Of a stretch of DNA of 64,000 bases, positions 13,861 to 26,683 are shown one piece after another. Location of the stretch: assembly GCA_037102815.1 (NCBI GenBank), contig BTPP01000010.1:806001-870000 (forward strand), read 5' to 3'. This DNA comes from Neurospora intermedia. Taxonomy: Eukaryota > Ascomycota > Sordariomycetes > Sordariales > Sordariaceae. The number at the start of each line of letters is the position of its first letter. Within the stretch, counting starts at the first letter, position 1. The translations under genes were made by a program, and so were the position numbers. The notes beneath the pieces are model-generated. The model was not told where the DNA came from. It saw only the letters and a list, made by a program, of their open reading frames with translations, and made no database searches.

Positions 13861-16800
13861 TTAATTAAAAAATACTTCCTTTACTATACTTAAAGGAAAC
13901 CTTAGAGGAATTTATAATTAATAAAGATACTATAAGAAAAGTTATAAATTATATAATTAATTAGAATACTAAAAGAGAAATACGGCGGATAATAGAATAG
14001 TATAATAGGAATTTTAAAATCGTTTTACCCCGAAGGAAGCCTAAAGATTAGAAACCGATATATAAGTAAGGGAGTAAAAACCTTTAATACTTTATATAAT
14101 CAAGTATTACTATAAGATTAATTATTTCAATTATTTCTTATTTTATACAAAAGGAACCGAATAAATATTATTATTCCTTTCAAAAGGAAGAGAAAAATAG
14201 AAAAAGCTTATATTTTACTATATATTATAATACTAAAAATATTCCCTATAATATAAGAAAAATTAAAATAGTTAAAATACTTATTATTAAACTACTAAAT
14301 AAAATTTTTAAATATAACGATCCTTTTAACAATACTTAGAGGTAGCTATCCTAAGAAAATTTTTATATATTTTTACCCTAGAATTCCCGTCCTAGAAAAA
14401 TAGTATAAATATATTAATTGCCTTATAACCTAGGATATACTAAATAAATCTAACCCTAGACCCCTAACTTCTAACCCCCTTTCCCGCCGAAGATATTTAA
14501 ACTAAAGTTTAATTTCCCCTCTAAAGAATACTCTAATACGAAATTATAATAGAGGAATATTAGTAACTATCTATTCCTCCTAACTACTATACTACTTAAT
14601 ACTTAGTTTATTAATATAAAGAATACCCGAATTATAAATATACACTAAAGATACTAAATTTATAGTATATTCTTTAACCGTTCTACAATTCTATATACAA
14701 TTACTATAAATACTATCCTTAAAACCGGGTAAAAGAAGCGAACGATATTCGGTAAAAGGACTAATAATTAAAGTCTATTTAAATTAGTTAGAAATATCAT
14801 AAAATACTAATATATATTCCTTTTAGAATATTATAATACAATAGCTATACTATAAGGAATTACTAGTATTTAGAAAAAAGATTAATAAAGAACTAATTAG
14901 GGAGTAAGAATATATACTTTTTACTAAAAATTTAAATAACTAATATTTTAAACCGCTTATCTTATTAAATTATAAAATAAATATAATAACCAAAAGGTTA
15001 ACTACCTTTAGTATTAATTTAAATTAATCTTAATACTATATTAAAGGAAGCTATAATTTATTTAATTTAATTAAAAAACTGTACTTTAGCCCTAAAACCG
15101 CTAAATATTTATAGGAAGGCTTCTTAACGATTAGGGAATTCCTATAATAATATAAGGTATAATACTTAAAAAGGGTATCGTACGGTATAGATTCTCAAAT
15201 AAAAGATAATTAATATTATACCCTCTATCGGTTTATAGGCTCCCTAAATAACGTCTATAAGTAAAGCTCTAAGGCCAATCTACTACTAAATTTACAAATA
15301 AAAATATTTATAAGCTTTAGGACGGTCGTTATATTAAATTTAGTAAGAAATAATAAAAGGGTAAACTAGAGGAGAGATATTATTTAGTTATACCCGAAGA
15401 ATATTATTCTTATAAGTATTCTAACGAATTCCGGTTAGTTAATTAATAGTAGTAGGAGGAAGAAATTATATAGGATTTCCGTACTATTAAAATTAATTAG
15501 AATTATAAATAGATATTTTAACGATAAATATTAATAGTAAAAGAAAAAAGTTAATAGAAAAATAAAGAATTAATTAAAAAAAGAAAAAAGTAAAAAGGGA
15601 AAGACCGATTAAAGGAGGTAGGTTTTTATACCTAAATTGTAGATTATTATCGACGTTTAATCTATTATTTATAGCTCTAGGTAAAGGTAATTAATTAAAG
15701 AAAGCCTACTATACTAAATAATTATTAAAATTATTATAACTATTAGAAAAAGAAGAAATAAAAGATTACTATTGCCTTTAACCCTTATAGTTTACCGCCT
15801 ACATAATAATTTTAAAAGAAAGGATAAATTTATTATATAGGAGGTAAATACTATAAAGCTAAGTATTATATTATAAACCAAGCGAGTAATAACTTTAAAA
15901 AGATACTTTTAGTAATTGAGTAAATTAGTTAAATAATTTATAAGATATTTATATAATACCCTTCTCCCCCCGCCTCCTTCCTTCTTTTCCCTTCTTCTCC
16001 TAATATAATAATATTAAGAAGCCTAAGACTTCTAAAATACTTTTTTCTCTATTATAATAATCTCGATCCAATATAACCTATATCCTTTATTCCTCCTCCA
16101 AATTCGATTCAATACAATTCAAACGTTAGTTTAACCCTTCTATTCTACTATATATAAATTAAATACTTACTAAAGAAAAATATAATTATATCCTTTAATA
16201 ACTATATTATTATTAATAATAAGGTTAAAGCTATTTCGATTAATAATAATACTAATAGATCTACTAAAGCCGAGGGTAAAAGACTTTAGGCTACTCTAAA
16301 TTAGAGTAATACGGTTAGATCCGGTAATACTAATAGTAAGCAGCCTTAATAGCTTATTATTATTCGCAGTATTTAATTTTTATATAGCTATAATAAAATA
16401 CCGATCGCTAACTAATTTAATAGCCGGGCGATTATACTATTATCGACCTTTTAGTAGAAATAAATTAAAGAAATTATTAAACTTATATTTAGTTGGCCGT
16501 TTATTAACCGAATATTTCAACCTAATACGAATAAAGCGCTTAAACCGATATTAATAATATACTAAGGCTTTACTAATTAATATATATAAAATTATTAGGG
16601 AGCCTTTCCTAATTTATTGTAAAGGATTAAAATATAATTGTATATTATAAAAACGAACCAACTACGTAATTGGGTCCTAAAATATAAAAATACACTCCTA
16701 TATTATAAAGTATACTTTAGTCCTCTTTGAGATTTAAATTTAAAGAACGGATATATACTTCTAAAATATCCCGAACTAAGTAAAATTTAATTAAATTAAT

Positions 16801-18194
16801 AATATAACCTCAAAATACCTTATAAGGAACTAGAATCTAATAAAATATTCGGTAGGCTCTTCTATAATAAATTATAGCCTAATTAGGTAGGCGTTTTCCT
16901 ACTTAATAAGAAAGGTTTTTATAATTAAAAATAAATTATAATATACTTAGCCGACTTTTAATATAATATTAATAAGTATACCTATATTTATATTAATAAT
17001 TTAGTTGCCCTACTTTTATAAGTAATTAGAAAAGGGGTAAGAATAATCTTTATTCTAAATAAGTATACTTAATTTAATAGTAGGATTCTAAAATTTATAA
17101 GTAATCCGAGCAATATTCAATTACTTATAAAAGAAAAGAGGTTTTAGGTAATCCCTCTCTACCTTAAGAACTACTATTTTTCGGTAGTTATCTTTAATTA
17201 GTTAGTAAATTAATAGGATTATTATAATTCCAATTTTGAAGGTTCTATATTATAGGATATAAAGGTAGCCTTAATCTTATTATTTTAAAGTTTTAATATT
17301 TAAAAAGTATTTAAGACTAACTTAGGCCTTATTATTCGACAAATCGAATTCGTTACCCAAATTTCTAATTGGATCTATAAATTAATAGTAGTAGAAGCTA
17401 TAAGAATAAAATTAATAGAATATAATCTAAACTTCTAAATATTAAAGCTAAAGACTTAGTAATAGAATATAGTATAGAAGTACTATATAGTATTTAATTA
17501 GGAATAGAGAAAGAACGTTATAATATAATAGTACTAGAGAATAATTTATAATACCTTACGAATAAAGTAATAGTACCCTAATAACCTACTTCGTAAACCT
17601 AAGTTTAAAGTACTATATATAATCGATAATAAATTAGCTAACCTCCTATCCTAATAGTACAAATATATATATAGTAATAAAAAAAGGCCCTAGTATTTTA
17701 TTTAACTAAGGAATTATTTTACTTAGAAGAGTAATAAAGAATTAAATAAAGGGTAGCGTATAGAAGAATTAGGAGGTATAAAGATCTTTTCTTAGTATTA
17801 ATTATATAATAGCCCTAATACCCTTATTAACCTTCCTCTATTCTAATATATATTAATAATACTTATTAATAAAAGTAGTAACGAAAGTTCCTTATCCTCT
17901 AGTTCATTATCGTCCAACTCCTCCTCTCCTACTTTTATAATATAATAAAGAAAGATTAAAAAATTAACCTCTTCCTCCAATAATATTTATTTACCCCCGT
18001 CTACAATTTTTTCTCGATAATCAATTTTAATTCCGCTTTAATAAATTATAATTCGTTTATAAAGTTCTAGAATAATAAATTAACTATCTTCTACTCTAAT
18101 TTCATCTCGTTCAATAATATTATTACCTCTAAATCCTTAATTAATTAAAAAATAGAGTACTTCTATTTAATTAAATATCGATAATTAAATATAC
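13861..18194 (+). other. RIP-mutated coding-like remnants of unknown origin inside element B
   Basis: After the end of pol, two further stretches can be read in the plus strand with mainly RIP-type stops, about 13,900-15,900 and about 16,190-18,170. They are separated by a pyrimidine-rich non-coding gap at 15,960-16,130. The second stretch, about 650 codons, ends with a Ser-rich part near 17,880-17,960. I recognise no reverse transcriptase, integrase, transposase or envelope motif in either. They may be accessory genes of a large Gypsy element, or remnants of another nested element whose ends I could not see. Confidence 0.4.
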
Positions 18195-18210
18195 TATAAT
18201 TTAACGCTAA
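18195..18210. repeat. 16-bp target-site duplication of the LINE, left copy
   Basis: TATAATTTAACGCTAA occurs here and again, unchanged, at 25,148-25,163. The two copies bracket a complete LINE. Direct duplications of this length are usual for target-primed reverse transcription. Confidence 0.8.
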
Positions 18211-18314
18211 AAAACTGCTTTAAAACCGGAAACGCCGATTTCTAGTCGAGGAATACTCCAAAACGAAAACTGATAACGGCAATCGATTTAGGAGGGTCGT
18301 TTACGTCCCTTACG

Positions 18315-19795
18315 ATGTCCTACGACAAGTATAACGACGGTATTATATTATCGTTACCGATAACTATCGATAGCGGTACTCGTAAATTTGAAAGTAGCGT
18401 CTATAACCCGCTCGCGGAGATTTTAGTATATAATAATCCTAAAGCCGTACTTATTACGAAAATTTCGGATAAAACGGAGGAAGATAATAAAATATTAAAG
18501 AAATTTATTATTAGAGCGAATAAATCTGCGGACTATAATACTATTTCGACCGAGGACCGTTATTGGGTTCGAAAGTTATTTTTTAAATTCGTAAAAGTAT
18601 ACGTCGGAAAAAGTAGGTTTATATAACCCGAAGTTAGTAAGGTTGGAACCGACTAGTTTATTACTAAAAAGGATTTTAATAATCTAAAGAAGGATATTCT
18701 AAAAGAAATTAAAAAAGGCGCCTAGGAAATACCGAAATATTAGGCCAATATTATAGCGAAAGTTAGTCCGAATAAAATTAGTACTACCTTCTAATAATTA
18801 CCTACTATTATTAAAAAATTTATTCCCTTTAACTTCGAGCGGTAATTTATTATTAAAGGAGTAACAATTACCGCCGAATTTATAAACCGTTCGAATAAAA
18901 ATACGAAGACGATTTTAATTATATATTTAAATAAGAAGAATACCGGCCTAATAATCCGAACGGTTATTAGAATACTAACGACCGGAGATTATATAATTAT
19001 ATTCGACGAATCTATATATAATTAGTATTAATATAATTAAATATAGGTTAAAGAAGTTTTCGGCCCTAATACTTTTATTACTATAAGTACTATAAATATA
19101 TTAGTTCGGAGCGTACTTTAAAATAATATTAATAATTATATTACGGTGGAAATTATATTAAATATAGCGAAGGAAAAGAATCCGGAAGTATTTATTATTA
19201 AAATTCGGTTATAGAAGAAAAGGAACGGAGAGAATAAAAGCTTACTTTTAATAAAAATTACTATTACGTTGGTAGTATACTTTTTTTAGAATAACCTCTT
19301 CCTTTAGAACGGTAGTATATACTTATATGAATTATTCTAAATTTCAAATAACGTTTAATAATATTTTAAATATTAGGGAATTAAATATATAATAAAATTC
19401 TACTATTAAAAAAATATTTACGCCTATTATAACGAAATTAAATATAAAGGAGATTATTTCGGTGAAATAAATTATCTATTTAATAATAATAAATTATTTA
19501 TTTATTATAAATTGTATAGGAAGAAGGGCTATTATATATATAATTATAAGAAGTACCCTATTCTCCGGAAAGCGATTATAAAAACGTTTATTACGTATAC
19601 TAAAAGGCTATAGGCGTTTACCCCCTATAAGAACCCGGCCGGAAAAGTATTAGAACTAATAATAGAAATTATAAACGAAGACGTCCTTCCGGACGCTCCC
19701 TTTAATTCTCGTATTATTATTACCTTAGAGAAATATATTAAAGGAATTATAAAGAGGGGACGGTTAAAGAAGATCGTCGGCCTATCCTTCTAATT
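18315..19795 (+). pseudogene. LINE ORF1 (gag-like, CCHC) remnant
   Basis: The first 103 codons (18,315-18,626) are still open. The stop at 18,624-18,626 is a TAA where the same frame simply continues, so it is most likely a former CAA. The following residues (PEVSKVGTD*FITKKDF and on) belong to the same protein. Near 19,310-19,590 the frame shows a decayed array of zinc knuckles in which Cys codons have become Tyr (patterns like YQK..YAYYNE and YKLYRKKGYYIYNYKKYP). This is the nucleic-acid-binding ORF1 of a Tad1-type LINE. The open 5' part is not evidence of a live gene. Confidence 0.65.
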
Positions 19796-19799
19796 AAAG

Positions 19800-22700
19800 C
19801 TATTAAACCCTTAAAGTTTAATAGATATTTATATATACTTTTAAAATATAGGAGGGAATTAATCGTATAGTAGTAATAATATTTATACGATTATAGTCCC
19901 CCTTAGAGAAGTAATACCTTTATCCTCTATAAAAGGATTAGAAAAAACCTTATTTTAGGGTAATTAATAATTTAATTAAAAATATTCTATTAGAACGTAG
20001 GGAAATTGTACGAGAGAAGGAAACTTCTATTCGAATAAAAGGAAACTTATAACGTTATAACGATCTAAGAGCCGGATAGAAATATAAATAAAGATATTTA
20101 CCGTCTTAAAAATAGGAGATATTTTAAAGTCGATTATATAGAGAAGGGAAGGGTAGTAATATATATAAATAAGAAATAAAATTTAAAGGACTTAAATTTC
20201 TAAACCGGAAAGGATTAGGTTATAGTAATATTTAAGAGCCTAAGGGATTTAATAATTATTTTTTCTATTTACTTTCCTATTTTTACATAAGGAATATTAG
20301 AATATTAATAAGGATTACTACTCCTTAAATTTTTTAAAGTTGGGCCCCTAGTAGGAAATTTAATTATAGTTGGAAATTATAATTTCTATTATCCTAATTA
20401 GGATCTAAAGAATAGGATTAACCTAAGGGTTATTTACCTCCTTATATAAGTACAACGCTAGAGATTTAATCTACTTACCCCCTATAGTAAACTAATAAAG
20501 TTTAAAAACGTAATACAAAGAGAGAAAAATAGAATAATTAATTATATATAATTATTATTTAGGGTCGAAATTAAATATTAGGGAGTATAGAAGTATAAAT
20601 AAACCGGTTCGAACTATTACCCTTAAGAAATTTAAGTCTAAATAAGAAGAAAAAATAAAAAAGTAAAAAAAGAAGGAAAATATAATTAGAATTTTATAAA
20701 TATAATAAAAATAAAGGAGGTAATAGAAAAACGGATATCGGTCCTAAAAAGGATTAATATAATAAAGGATTTTAAATTCGCTTTTCGCAAACTTAATAGA
20801 GAATTTATAAATATTATAGAGGAATTCGTTCTATATTAGAAGAAAGGTCGAAGGAAGAGAGTAAATTAGTAGATATTAGGATATAAAATAGTAATAAAAG
20901 AAGTACGGAAGATATATTAAGAGTAATTTAAATACCGGATAGTATCGAATTAAAAGGATTTTATTAAAACTATAATAAAAAAGAAGAGGATAATTATAAA
21001 AATTTAGTAGGCTATATAGTATAATAGTATCGCCGAAGTTTCGAAGAATTTAAATTAATTTTAACCCCTAGAACGATAAACCTATACTTAAAGCTATAAA
21101 TTAATAGACCTACTTAAACTACTAACCCTTTAAACCTATAAAGAGGTAATAGAAATTGGAAATTATAGTAATAAAGCTAAATTTTTTACTGATTACTTCT
21201 TCCCGAAGGTAGAAATCTTAATAAATTACTTACCAAACTAAATTAAATTACTAAATAGTACTAAACTAATAATTATTAGCAAATTAATCAACGAAAAGGA
21301 CGTTTAGGACGTATTTTCCTAAATAACGCCCAATAAAACCCCCAGGATCGATTAATACTTAAATAGGTTTTTAAAAATATATAAATAATTATTTTAGTAA
21401 ATTATAATATATTTAATATCTATTAACCTCTAATTCGAATATTTCCTATAGCGGTTTAAGGATATAAAAATAATTATCCTTAAAAAGCCCGGGAAAAGCG
21501 CCGCCTAATAGAAGTTAATAAACGTATAGAAGTTAATATTACTACTTAGTAATATAGGAAAAATCTTTAAAGTATTTGTAGTTAAAAAGTTTATATAAAT
21601 AATTAAAGAGTTTAACTTCCTATTAAAAGGCTAAATAGGTAATTAGGTAGACCGTTCGATAGAATTTACAATTTAGGTAATTACCGATATAGTATATACA
21701 GTTTAAAAATTCAGGGCTATAACGTCCCTTATACTCCTAAATTTAAAAGGAGCGTTCAATAGAATTAATTATAAGTAATTTCTATATACTTTATAAGAAA
21801 TATAATTCCTAATATAAATTATTCGGTAAATAGCGAATTTTATTACTAGAAAAAGAAATTCTCTCTTCTTTAATAACGAAACCTCCTACCCTTATATAAT
21901 TATTATTAGAATACTATAAAGCTCCCCCTTCTCCTCTATTTTATTTATTCTCTTTATTACCCTACTATACTAGAAATTAATAATAATCCTAAATATAATT
22001 ATAATTAACTTTACTAATAATACTAATATTATAATAATAGTCCGTACTATTAAAGAAAATTACTAGATACTATAAATAGTATAGAAGGTATATTTAAAAT
22101 AAATAGGGGCGAAAAGTATAAAATTTAAAGTAATTAAAATAGAATTAATATACTTTATATAGACGAAGGTACTAAGGACGGAAACTTTTTAACTTAGGGA
22201 AATAATATTTTAACCGACGGAATTAATACGATTCCTAAGGGTCTAGTTAGACTATAAGTTTAATTATAGGGCTTATATAGAAGCGGTAAAAAAATAATAA
22301 TAATATAAACGAATATACTTACGAAATTAGTAGCGAAGATATAGGGTTATTCCTTTATTCGGGTAAGGAAAATATATATTAAATATATCTATAGTACTAT
22401 TATATATAGAGTTTTAATATTCTATTAACCGATTAAAATTTATAGTAAATTTCGGAGGATAGTAATTAGGTTAGCGAAATATTAAATTAAATATTTAAGA
22501 GTTATTATTAGGGCGTATAAAGTTATATTAATATAAAATTTAAAAATAGAAACCTTTTATCTACTATTCGACTTTTATTTTAATAAAAAGGTCCGGGCCT
22601 TTAAAGAAAGGTTCGCCCGGACGGACTAAACCCGGTTCGTCTAGGGAATTATAATTTAGGTTTCTAATTATATTTAAATACAATAAACTAGAAGTCGGCT

Positions 22701-23700
22701 ACCTACCGATAAACTAAAAAATAATATAATTAAAGTTCGGTAGGCCGAAATATAAGTACTAATAGAGAAGTTACTAGTAATAGTAGTTAACCCCCCCTCG
22801 GAATTAGGGATTTAGCCGTTACTATTATTGTAAATTTTAAAATTAATAGCTACTAATAAAGAAGAGTAGTTAGAAAATATAACGAACCGGGAATAAGTAT
22901 TATACTACAATTATTACCTAGTAGTAGTAATAGTAAAATTAGGGCGATAATATAAATTTACTATTATTAACCTTACCCCTAAATTTAATAGAAAGGCTAT
23001 CTAACGATATATAGTTAGTATAAAAAAGAAAAAAGGAAAATGCTAATAATTAAAAAAAACCGAAGAGGAATTATACCTATTAATTAAAATAAAGAATTCC
23101 CTCCTTATTTAAGCTAGAATAGAAATTATCGGCCTCCGGGCCTTCCTCTACCGGAGGAAAGCGTTGGGCGTCCTAATTCCTATTTATACTTATAGGCTTA
23201 AAAAGGAAATATTCGCCTATATTATTCTAAATTACTTTAATACGGACGCTATTTTCTAATTAAACCTAAAAGCTTAGCTATTAATAAAGGAAAAATTCTA
23301 AAAATATTTAAACAATAGAATTAAAACCGAAAAGATTCTATTATAAATATTAAAATTAAGGAGGTTAAAAGAGTATTATTTAGTAATTAAGTTAGAGGAG
23401 GAATAATATAAGGAAATTGTAAAGTATTTCTAAAAGGAAAATAAAATATTAATAATATTAAAATAATAAAATAGGAATAAAGAAGAGATATTTATATTAA
23501 CTATAGGAATTATTTAAATTACGGTTATAGTAAGAATTGAAAAGTACTATTTAATAAACGCCTAATTATATTTAAAAAGTTATTCGAATAATTCTATTAT
23601 ATAAGCCTAATTCGTAGTAACTTTATAACGCTACTAGATTTAATTATTATTTATAAGGGCGCAATTAGGAGTATCGATAATTATAGGGCTACCGGGAATA
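19800..23700 (+). pseudogene. LINE ORF2 (endonuclease and reverse transcriptase) remnant
   Basis: An apurinic-endonuclease-like part lies at about 20,330-20,600, with an N-x-YYPN pattern replacing the usual GDFNxHHPxW, and S.IDYI-like residues after it. Reverse transcriptase is clear at about 21,480-22,150: ...LLLSNIGKIFE..., then a LLNLKGAFNRINY pattern, a P.SPLFYLFSLLPYY block, and FTNN at 22,010-22,021 replacing the catalytic FADD. The Asp to Asn and Ala to Thr changes are exactly G-to-A on this strand, so RIP acted on the other strand as well. The tail to about 23,600 is Lys/Glu-rich. Confidence 0.75.
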
Positions 23701-25147
23701 GAACTACTACTATTACTAAAATTAGAAATTGTACGAATAAGAATAGTATAATTATTACCGTCGGATATAATATACGTAGGAGTAATAGCGCTACTACTAG
23801 AACCGGACGTAATCCGAATTAGGTTTATAGTATTACCGTTAAATAAGGAAGGGATATAACCGTAATAAATATCCTTTACAATTAATTCGTAATAATCCTT
23901 TTACTACTATTCGGTAATATTATAGCTTATAGTATAAGGAAGACGCTTATAATCGGTAGGAAGGCCGTCCTACTCTAGGCGAATATATATATAATTAAAA
24001 AAATTATTAATAATACAATAGAAGGTATTTAAATTATAATTAAAATTATTTAAATTACTTAATACTATAATAATAATTACCGTTTAAATAATATTACGGA
24101 CGTTATAAAAACTAGCGGGGACGTCTAGTATATACCTACCGGTAGTATAATTGTAGGTAGCGTTTTAAATATTATTAATTAAAAGCGTAGGAATTAAATA
24201 GCGAAAAAGAAAAAAGGGGGATATAAAATTTACCAGTAGACGAAATAAAATAAATTTTATTAGCGACGACCTTTTTAAAAATATTAGGGGAGTTAAACCT
24301 ATTATTAGAATATATAACGGAGGCAAAATTTAAAATATAGTAAAAATAAAGAATTTTACGAATAATATTAATTAAATTAGTATAAGGACCGAAGGAAGAA
24401 GGGAAGAAATTATACCGGTTTTAAAGGGGATAACTACTGAAGAAATTATAAAGGGTATAAATAAAGAACGCCGACTTTAAAAGTACGACCGAAGGGACTA
24501 TAGGAAATATAAGACTTAAGGACGTAATAGGGGAGGAACCCTTTATATCGAAGGTTAAATTAATAGGGTTAGGATAATAGTAGCCGGAGGAAACTATTTT
24601 AATAAAAATTATAATAGGGAAGAAGGAGGAGAAGGACTAAGAAGGGCACTATATAGGGGATTATATAAATAAAGGGAAGGGCCTTTATATTAATATAAAT
24701 AGGAGTAAAATTATAGAGTAGGAGAGTAAATAATAGGGCGGAAATATTTATAAATGGAGGAAGGAAGCGGAGAAGTAGGGTAGTAAACGGAAAAATAAAA
24801 TAGGGAAGCGAAGAAAAGGCGGAGGAAGGAGCGGTAGGGAGTAAAATAGAAAGGCGGCGAAGGAAACGGTACGCCGGATTTAATCCTATTCCTATTATTC
24901 CTATTATTCTAGTATTAGGATAGCGTAGCGGTAGGAGAAACGAGATTATATTCGCTATAGCAGTAGGTAAGAACCGTTATAACTATAAACAAAGTAGGAG
25001 CGGCGTAGTAAATTATAGCCGAGATAGAGTTGGAGGTTTTTATTCGGAGGCGCTTAACGTCTTACGGTTTTCCCCTCTAGAGAATTGGAAAAGGACCTCA
25101 TGCTAATAAGGCGCTATAGTTTATAGTATAAGGAATAAAACTATATA

Positions 25148-25163
25148 TATAATTTAACGCTAA
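25148..25163. repeat. 16-bp target-site duplication of the LINE, right copy
   Basis: Identical to 18,195-18,210. Element B sequence resumes directly after it. Confidence 0.8.
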
Positions 25164-25975
25164 TTATATCCAACCCTTTTAAAAGAATTAACGCTCTTTC
25201 TTTTAATACTCTAATAAATCGGATATAATTAAGAATTCCTCTACCGTTTAGGAATATAAAAAACCTTAAATTATTATTAGAAAATAGAACTCTATTAATT
25301 CCTAAAAGTATTAATTTATTAGGTAGTTTAGGATTACCTATAAATTTAGTATAAATATTTATTTAGGTAAGGAGGACTAATTAATCCCCAATCCCTTTAA
25401 ATCTTAAGAGAACCCCGAACCCGTCTACCCCTTCCAACTCCTCTTAATACAAATATATACTATCGACCCCTATATTTATTTTATAATAAGGATCATCCTT
25501 AATAACCGGATTTAAAAGCTTCTACTCAATAAGAGAGATACTTATTATAAACCGAAGCCTAGTACTTAATAAAATAACTACGGATATACTACTTAACTTT
25601 AATTCCTATAAATTTATAGTAAATTCCTTAATCTATTCTATTCGCTATATAGAGTATAAATTAAATAGCCTTCCTAACTATAATCCGAATAACCCTATTT
25701 AAATTCCAATAGAATTTGAAGAAAAGTTTAATCTAAATATTCATTTAAGGCTGCGAGGACCTTTAACGCTTATTAGAATAATTTGGGACGATATTATTAG
25801 AAATATAAATAATCGTCTCCTCGCTAATAGTACTAAAGAAAAAGATTTAATTAATAAAGGTAAAAGGGGATATAGGGGGAACAAGAACAATAGGGGAAGA
25901 CGCTAATTATATATATATATACAAGTAATAATAAATCTGCTTAGGGGACCTATTGTAAGACTTAAAGGGAGGATT
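25164..25975 (+). mobile_element. Element B, 3' internal remainder with polypurine tract
   Basis: This is the continuation of element B after the LINE. No recognisable domain. At 25,962-25,973 there is an AAAGGGAGGA purine run directly before the 3' LTR, in the position of the polypurine tract that primes plus-strand DNA synthesis. A (TA)n run lies at about 25,908-25,921. Confidence 0.6.
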
Positions 25976-26679
25976 TAATTTAGGGTAGTATACGGGGATA
26001 TATACATTAATTTATTTTCTATAATAATTTTTTTTTTTTTTTTCGAACCTTTAATAAAGGTACTAAATTAGAGGGTATACTTTCTAGACTAGATAGAGCT
26101 AAACAATTAGCATTAATAGAAGACAAAAAAATGTAGAACTAATTTAATAAAAGAATAGATTAGAAAAAATAGAAAAATAGGGATAATAGAGGAAGAAAAA
26201 GAAAAAAAGGGGATAGGTAGGATATCGAACTTTAAGAAATAAAATAATAAATTATTACAATATTCTTTTCTTTATTATACTAGATAATTAATTTTAGTTT
26301 AGTATTCTTAGTTAAATAAAATAATAGTTCTTAATAATTTCTAATTATTTGCCTCTTCTTATTTTATTATATTAAATAATCCTTCATTCCTCTAAAAGGA
26401 ATATATACTCGTTTCTCTATTTACTTATAGGAAGAAGATACTAAAAGATCTATCAACTATCTTCGTTTTGTAGCAGCGACTAAACATTCAGCCATTCAAC
26501 GGATACAAGACCTTAGTAAATTATATCTAGCCCGATGCCTCCTATTTCGACTATTTGGAAAGGCTTGAAAATCACCTACTACTCTACCAGATTAGATAAT
26601 TAAGAACTACGGTCCTTATACATTGCTTTGGTTGTAGTAGTATGGTTGTTGTTGTTGTTATAGTTTTCTCGCCATTTCA
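25976..26679 (+). repeat. 3' LTR of element B (704 bp)
   Basis: Direct repeat of 4,353-5,056 with the same length. It begins TAATTTAGGG (a G-to-A change of the other copy's TGATTTGGGG) and ends GCCATTTCA. Its last 240 bp (about 26,440-26,679) retain many CA and TG dinucleotides and are clearly less mutated than the same part of the 5' LTR. Confidence 0.82.
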
Positions 26680-26683
26680 GTAA
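26680..26683. repeat. Target-site duplication GTAA, right copy of element B
   Basis: Matches 4,349-4,352. Confidence 0.65.

Larger units (their letters stand above)
18211..25147 (+). mobile_element. Tad1-like LINE retrotransposon, RIP-inactivated, about 6.9 kb
   Basis: The element runs from just after the left 16-bp duplication to just before the right one, 6,937 bp. Two successive frames can be followed on the plus strand: an ORF1 with zinc-knuckle-like motifs, and an ORF2 with endonuclease and reverse transcriptase. The last kilobase is G+A-rich non-coding sequence ending ...GGAATAAAACTATATA. Length, gene order and direction match the Tad1 clade of non-LTR elements known from Neurospora and relatives. 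It lies within element B, so it inserted later. All frames carry RIP stops, so it is dead. Confidence 0.78.
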
